Source of the DNA: Ructibacterium sp965146665
GTDB taxonomy: Bacteria; Bacillota; Clostridia; Monoglobales; Monoglobaceae
NCBI GenBank assembly: GCA_965146665.1
Contig: CBCTHE010000016.1
Coordinates: forward strand, 1-64,000
Direction of reading: 5' to 3'
Length of the DNA stretch: 64,000 nt
Shown here: positions 60,561 through 64,000 of the stretch, one piece after another
Layout of the letters: each line of letters opens with the position of its first letter
How positions within the stretch are numbered: the stretch's first letter is position 1
The notes under the pieces: generated by a model
Database searches by the model: none
Seen by the model: only the letters and a program-made list of their open reading frames with translations
What the model was told of the DNA's origin: nothing
Program-made: the position numbers and the translations under genes

Positions 60561-60716
60561 ATGAAGCCCATACTAAACCCAAACTATGAGCTATACCGAA
60601 AAGATGATCTTGCATTTTGTGACAGCTTGCATATTGCGGAGACATTCGGGAAAGAGCATTACAACGTAATTAGAGATATTGAAGATTTGGATTGCAGTGA
60701 AGAATCAAGCCTGTGA
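60561..60716 (+). pseudogene. Truncated Rha-type phage regulatory protein
   Basis: The frame opens MKPILNPNYELYRKDDLAFC and reaches AETFGKEHYNVIRDIEDLD, the N-terminal signature of Rha antirepressor-type proteins. It then ends CSEESSL at 60716, after 51 residues, where the full protein would exceed 150. The break coincides with the start of an IS256-family fragment (about 60709), so insertion has cut the gene. Confidence 0.75.
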
Positions 60717-60739
60717 AAAAAAGTCTGTAAAAAGCAGTT

Positions 60740-61180
60740 TTGTATGATAGAATAAAAAAATATAGGAGGCTGTTTTTAAGGACAAAGAAAAGAGAGTTTA
60801 GCGAAGGGAAGAAAAACATCATAGCAGAACTTTTAGAAGAATACGACATCCAAAGCGCGGAAGATATTGAGGAAGCGCTAAAAGACTTGCTTGGAGGTAC
60901 CATCCAAAACATGATGGAAGCGGAACTTAGCGAGCATTTAGGGTATGAAAGGAACGAACGAAACAACAGCGAAAACGCCGGCAACGGCACAAAACCAAAG
61001 ACCTTACGAAGCCAATACGGTGAAATACCTATATCCGTACCGCAGGATCACAACAGTGAGTTTGAACCAAAGGTTGTTCCTAATATTATAGTTAAGGCAG
61101 TTAAGCTGAAACCCGGCTTAACTGTCCGCTTGAAATTATGGGTCTGCCCCGGATTTTGTGTAAAGTCCAAACGAGGGTAA
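60740..61180 (+). pseudogene. N-terminal fragment of an IS256-family transposase
   Basis: From about 60776 the frame encodes KREFSEGKKNIIAELLEEYD, the MEAELSEHLGYERNERNNSE motif and PKTLRSQYGEIPISVPQD, all typical of the first 115 residues of IS256-family (mutator) transposases. After FEPKVVPN the likeness stops and the rest is unrelated. The element has lost at least two thirds, including all catalytic residues. It lies between the broken Rha gene and the intact IS. Confidence 0.8.
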
Positions 61181-62566
61181 AACGCAATTGCTATGGCGGG
61201 GAGTGAAAACTCCCTGCCATTTTTGAATATATCACAAAATGCTCAGATAATCAATCCTTAATTCGGCAGCCGATCAGCGAAAAATACCTCCAGCTGTGAG
61301 TGGATAATTCCCCAATCCCGCCGTTTCCCCGTCCATTTTTTGGTGATGTCCATCATCGCCAGATAGAGCATTTTCAGCAAACTGTCATCGGTCGGAAACA
61401 CCGATTTGGATTTTGTGACCTTGCGTAACTGACGATTGAAGCCCTCAATCGCATTGGTGGTGTAAATCAGCGTCCGAACTTCCTGTGGATACTTGAAATA
61501 GGTGGATAATTTCGGCCAGTTGGCCTCCCACGATTGGGCGATTTTGGGGTATTTCCCATTCCATTTCTCACCGAAGGATTCCAGTTCATACAAGGCGGTT
61601 TCTTCATCGACAGCAGCATAAATCCGCTTTAAATCTGCCATGAGTACCTTAATGTCCTTGTAAGAGACAAACCGTGTGGTGTTGCGGATTTGGTGGATGA
61701 TACACTGCTGGATTTCTGTTTTCGGATACACCGCTTCGATCGCGTTGTCAAAGCCGGTTAATCCGTCCACGCAGGCGATTAGAATATCATCAACGCCCCG
61801 GTTTTTCAGACCATTTAGGATAGACAGCCAATACTTCGCGCTTTCATTCTCGCCAACCCACATGCCCAGGACTTCTTTGATTCCAGCCATATTGATGCCT
61901 ATGGCGATATAGACTGCCTTTTTCACAAGCTGTCCTTCGCTGCGGACATGGTAGTGGATGGCATCGAGAAATACGACAGCATAAATCTCCTCGAGCGGCC
62001 TCTGCTGCCATTCTTTGATGACAGGCAATATCTTGTCGGTAATCCGGATGACGGTGCTGTCCGACACCTCTATCCCGTAAATCTTACGAATATGTGCGTC
62101 GATGTCCCGTGTGGTCATGCCCTTGGCGTACATGGACAGTATTTTCTCCTCGATGTCGCCGCTTAAGGATGTCTGCTGTTTTTTCACAAGCTGCGGTTCA
62201 AATTCGCCTTTGCGGTCACGCGGAACATCAATGTCCACCTCGCCAAAACTGGTTTTCAAGGTTTTCGCGCTGTGGCCGTTGCGACTGTTTTCAGTGTCCT
62301 TGTTGCGGTAATCGTACTTGCTGCAGCCCAGTTCGTCGTCCAATTCAGCTTCCAGACCGTTTTCCAGTATGTCGCCAACAAAGTCCTTGAACAACGCGTT
62401 GATGTCGGACATATCGTTGCTGTCCAGCTCCTGCATCAGTTCCCGCACTTTCGCTTTGCGCTCCAATTCCTCCGGCGTTCTTTTTCTTTTTGACATAGTG
62501 AAACCTCCAAACTTTGTATTTATTATATACCCCTTTGGAGGTTTACACAATTTTTGAAGAAGACTC
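61140..62566 (-). mobile_element. IS256-family insertion sequence
   Basis: The element is about 1427 bases. It is bounded by imperfect 25-bp inverted repeats (about 17 of 25 match), sharing TTGTGTAAA at 61157-61165 and its complement at 62542-62550. It has one minus-strand transposase gene. The flanking eight to nine bases do not match (TGAAATTAT on the left, TGCCGCGCC on the right). There is therefore no clear target duplication and the flanks have probably been rearranged. Ends are inferred from the repeats and may be off by a few bases. Confidence 0.75.
61258..62496 (-). CDS. IS256-family transposase (mutator type), intact
   Basis: The 412-residue protein has N-terminal DNA-binding helices and the DDE domain. 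The first Asp lies in VVFLDAIHYHVR, the second in ACVDGLTGFDNAI and the Glu in AIEGFNRQLRK near the C-terminus. The MYAKGMTTRDIDAHIRKIYG motif is characteristic. ATG 62496 follows GGAGG by eight bases. The frame extends further upstream into an RHS fragment, but that part is not transposase. Confidence 0.95.
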   Translation of the reverse strand: MSKRKRTPEELERKAKVRELMQELDSNDMSDINALFKDFVGDILENGLEAELDDELGCSKYDYRNKDTENSRNGHSAKTLKTSFGEVDIDVPRDRKGEFEPQLVKKQQTSLSGDIEEKILSMYAKGMTTRDIDAHIRKIYGIEVSDSTVIRITDKILPVIKEWQQRPLEEIYAVVFLDAIHYHVRSEGQLVKKAVYIAIGINMAGIKEVLGMWVGENESAKYWLSILNGLKNRGVDDILIACVDGLTGFDNAIEAVYPKTEIQQCIIHQIRNTTRFVSYKDIKVLMADLKRIYAAVDEETALYELESFGEKWNGKYPKIAQSWEANWPKLSTYFKYPQEVRTLIYTTNAIEGFNRQLRKVTKSKSVFPTDDSLLKMLYLAMMDITKKWTGKRRDWGIIHSQLEVFFADRLPN

Positions 62567-62646
62567 TGCCGCGCCCGGAGATAGATCATTCCTGTCTCTT
62601 CGTCGCAGTATTCTCCGTTGTACCGGAAGGGATTATTGACGGTTAC
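62567..62646 (-). pseudogene. RHS-repeat core fragment
   Basis: On the minus strand the sequence reads VTVNNPFRYNGEYCDEETGM then IYLRAR, the conserved core of RHS/YD-repeat toxin proteins. It stops at the IS end, so only about 26 residues survive. It lies between the IS and the terminator of the WG-repeat gene, so it is a remnant of a lost or moved RHS gene. Confidence 0.75.
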
Positions 62647-62675
62647 GGGGCTGTTTATTGATAATAAACAGCCCC
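62647..62675 (-). terminator. Terminator hairpin after the WG-repeat/stalk gene
   Basis: GGGGCTGTTTATT pairs perfectly with its complement over a GAT loop, ten bases after the stop of the minus-strand gene. It lacks a strong T-run. Confidence 0.6.
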
Positions 62676-62684
62676 GGCCAATGT

Positions 62685-64000
62685 CTAATTTGTTTCTATG
62701 ATTACTGTCTGGGTGCCTTCGTTCCACTCTACTTTTGCTCCAAACGCCTCTGCTGCTGCCCGTATCGGTATAAGCGTGCGGTCTTTTACTAGTTTGGCCG
62801 GCACATCTAGCTGTATCACCTCGTCATTCTTCAGCATCTTTTCCTCCCCGATTGTTAATTCAACCGTGATTTCCTCTCTCCGCGCTGTTACCTGCTGTCT
62901 TTCATCATTCCAGCTCATTTCCGCACCCAATGCCTCAAAGATTGTGCGGAGCGGCACCAGCACTCGGTCATTCTCCTTTTGCGGAGCTACATCAAATTCC
63001 AGTTGTTTTTCGTTTAGCAATACAAATATAGAACTGCCATTCATCTCCAACAAACGGTTATAATCTATTTGGGGCGCTTGGTCCAGTTTTGTTTTATCCG
63101 CTACAATCCACATGGTTTCCGGAATAAATCTTTCATGTGCAATGTAACCTTCTCTATCATATTCTTGTATCAAATTACTCACGAGAATAACCAAAAAGTT
63201 TTGATTACAATTTGCACTAATTACTCTGCCTTCAGGTGGAGTAATTATTTTACGACATTTTAAATCTAAACTCCGGAATACCACTTCTTTTTTTATATAA
63301 TGATCATCGACTGTTTGATTTGTAAAAATTAAATTGCCATATTTCGAATATGCGGTGGCAGGAAGAGAACTTTGGTTTTCTCCTAGTACATTCCCATTAT
63401 AGGAATCTACTAGAAAAGTTGCATTCACATAAGCCTCAAAAGTATTTCCTCGTAAACTTACAATTACATAGCGATCTTCCAAAATGAAAGCAGATCCGGA
63501 AACTAGTATGTTTTCATGGCCAAACACGTGATCTGTTCTGATGCTATAAACATTATCTGTGCTTGAGTTTCCGATAATAACTTCCATATATTGTGGTTTA
63601 TTTACTCTGTAATTTGGTACTTCATTCTCAGGTTGCTTGTTATAAATTGCATAGGATACCTGTGATGAAGCATCCCCAGCATACAATTCGCCATTTGGTA
63701 ATTCAGGAAGTTCCAACTGCTTAACTTTATTTCCATTTGAGTCGATCTGATATCTCTGATCATCCTTTGTCACCCATGCTCTCCCAAATTTAAATGGCTC
63801 AACACTATCAAACATAGGGATAAGTCCCAAATCGTACAGCGTATTAACGTATCCCCATTTTCCATTGATAAAAACAGGAAATAAATCACATGAAAACCTA
63901 GGCCCGGACATGAGTTCACTCGTAAAGTTTAATGGATTCTGATTTGCAGCCCCTCCGTCCGATACACAAACTTTATCATCACCAATATCATCGACTTCCA
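62685..64000 (-). CDS. WG-repeat and stalk-domain protein (5' end beyond window)
   Basis: The frame is open to the right edge, so the start lies outside. At least 438 residues are visible. The N-terminal part has a WG-type repeat (PVFINGKWGYVNTLYDLG). The last 130 residues are a copper-amine-oxidase-N-like stalk domain with repeats LVPLRTIFEALGAEMSWNDE and LIPIRAAAEAFGAKVEWNEG. Similar stalk domains occur in the secreted GH71/99-like enzyme and the carboxypeptidase at 31917. It is likely exported, but no signal peptide is visible. Confidence 0.75.
   Translation of the reverse strand, partial: EVDDIGDDKVCVSDGGAANQNPLNFTSELMSGPRFSCDLFPVFINGKWGYVNTLYDLGLIPMFDSVEPFKFGRAWVTKDDQRYQIDSNGNKVKQLELPELPNGELYAGDASSQVSYAIYNKQPENEVPNYRVNKPQYMEVIIGNSSTDNVYSIRTDHVFGHENILVSGSAFILEDRYVIVSLRGNTFEAYVNATFLVDSYNGNVLGENQSSLPATAYSKYGNLIFTNQTVDDHYIKKEVVFRSLDLKCRKIITPPEGRVISANCNQNFLVILVSNLIQEYDREGYIAHERFIPETMWIVADKTKLDQAPQIDYNRLLEMNGSSIFVLLNEKQLEFDVAPQKENDRVLVPLRTIFEALGAEMSWNDERQQVTARREEITVELTIGEEKMLKNDEVIQLDVPAKLVKDRTLIPIRAAAEAFGAKVEWNEGTQTVIIETN

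Noticed and set aside
61098..61124. Palindrome near the IS fragment as a rho-independent terminator
   Set aside because: CAGTTAAGC/GCTTAACTG has a 9-base loop but no T-run. It is more likely a feature of the IS junction and is recorded only with the nested IS finding.
58446..64000. Second copy of the tRNA-Thr 3' end (attachment site)
   Set aside because: I found only the tRNA itself. The other end of the element, if any, lies outside the window.
1..64000. CRISPR arrays, rRNA genes and replication origin
   Set aside because: No regularly spaced repeats, rRNA-like sequence or DnaA-box cluster was recognised in the window.

Overview
The window looks like a chromosomal segment of an anaerobic, moderately high-GC Firmicute of the class Clostridia, probably in or near the Oscillospiraceae/Ruminococcaceae. 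This is inferred from gene content, not from any search. The clues are low-GC-type signals (consensus -35/-10 promoters with 17-base spacers, strong AGGAGG ribosome sites), S-layer-homology surface proteins, an EFR1-type ferredoxin, Cys-rich microproteins of the kind seen in spore formers, and the gene order pyrH-frr-uppS-cdsA-dxr-rseP.

Layout. 1-2.1 kb: the tail of an unknown gene, a double P-loop ATPase and a NUDIX hydrolase. 2.3-24.3 kb: a carbohydrate locus. It starts with a YicI-type GH31 alpha-xylosidase gene. A separate operon follows (promoter about 4.73 kb, terminator about 22.0 kb) with a cytoplasmic GH71/99-like protein, a secreted multi-domain version of the same enzyme, two LplB/LplC-type permeases, a lipoprotein binding protein, a 1740-residue discoidin/Ig/SLH surface protein and an 877-residue SLH protein. 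A membrane-spanning AraC regulator follows. 24.6-27.4 kb: an ECF sigma/anti-sigma pair and a parallel beta-helix protein. 27.6-29 kb: rplM-rpsI with a structured leader, and tRNA-Tyr. 29.4-34 kb: a YoaK-type membrane protein, an acetyltransferase, an EFR1 ferredoxin joined to a CrcB fluoride exporter, and a D,D-carboxypeptidase. 34-37.3 kb: a MerR regulator, mgtE with an unusual leader, and dCMP deaminase. 37.4-46.9 kb: housekeeping genes (tsaE, tsaB, a second D,D-carboxypeptidase, pyrH, frr, uppS, cdsA, dxr, rseP). 47-57.5 kb: a FliB-like methylase, a PaaK-like ligase, two sets of glycosyltransferase genes and an orphan histidine kinase. 57.7-58.2 kb: two tandem Cys-rich microprotein genes.

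From tRNA-Thr (58.45 kb) rightwards the sequence becomes AT-richer and mosaic. There is a decayed tyrosine-integrase tail, a phage-type CI/Cro switch, a Rha antirepressor cut short by an IS256-family fragment, a complete IS256-family element, an RHS fragment and a WG-repeat/stalk-domain protein that runs off the edge. This looks like the remains of a tRNA-targeted integrative element.

The most interesting system is the 2.3-24.3 kb locus. A secreted GH71/99-like enzyme with three discoidin domains and a very large SLH-anchored discoidin/Ig protein appear to bind and cut a glycan at the cell surface. The lipoprotein and two permeases would import the products. The cytoplasmic GH71/99-like paralogue and the GH31 alpha-xylosidase would finish degradation, under the membrane AraC sensor. 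The substrate is not known. Other points worth checking are the structured leaders before tsaE and mgtE, the Cys-rich microproteins and the operator-like repeat at the dacA promoter.
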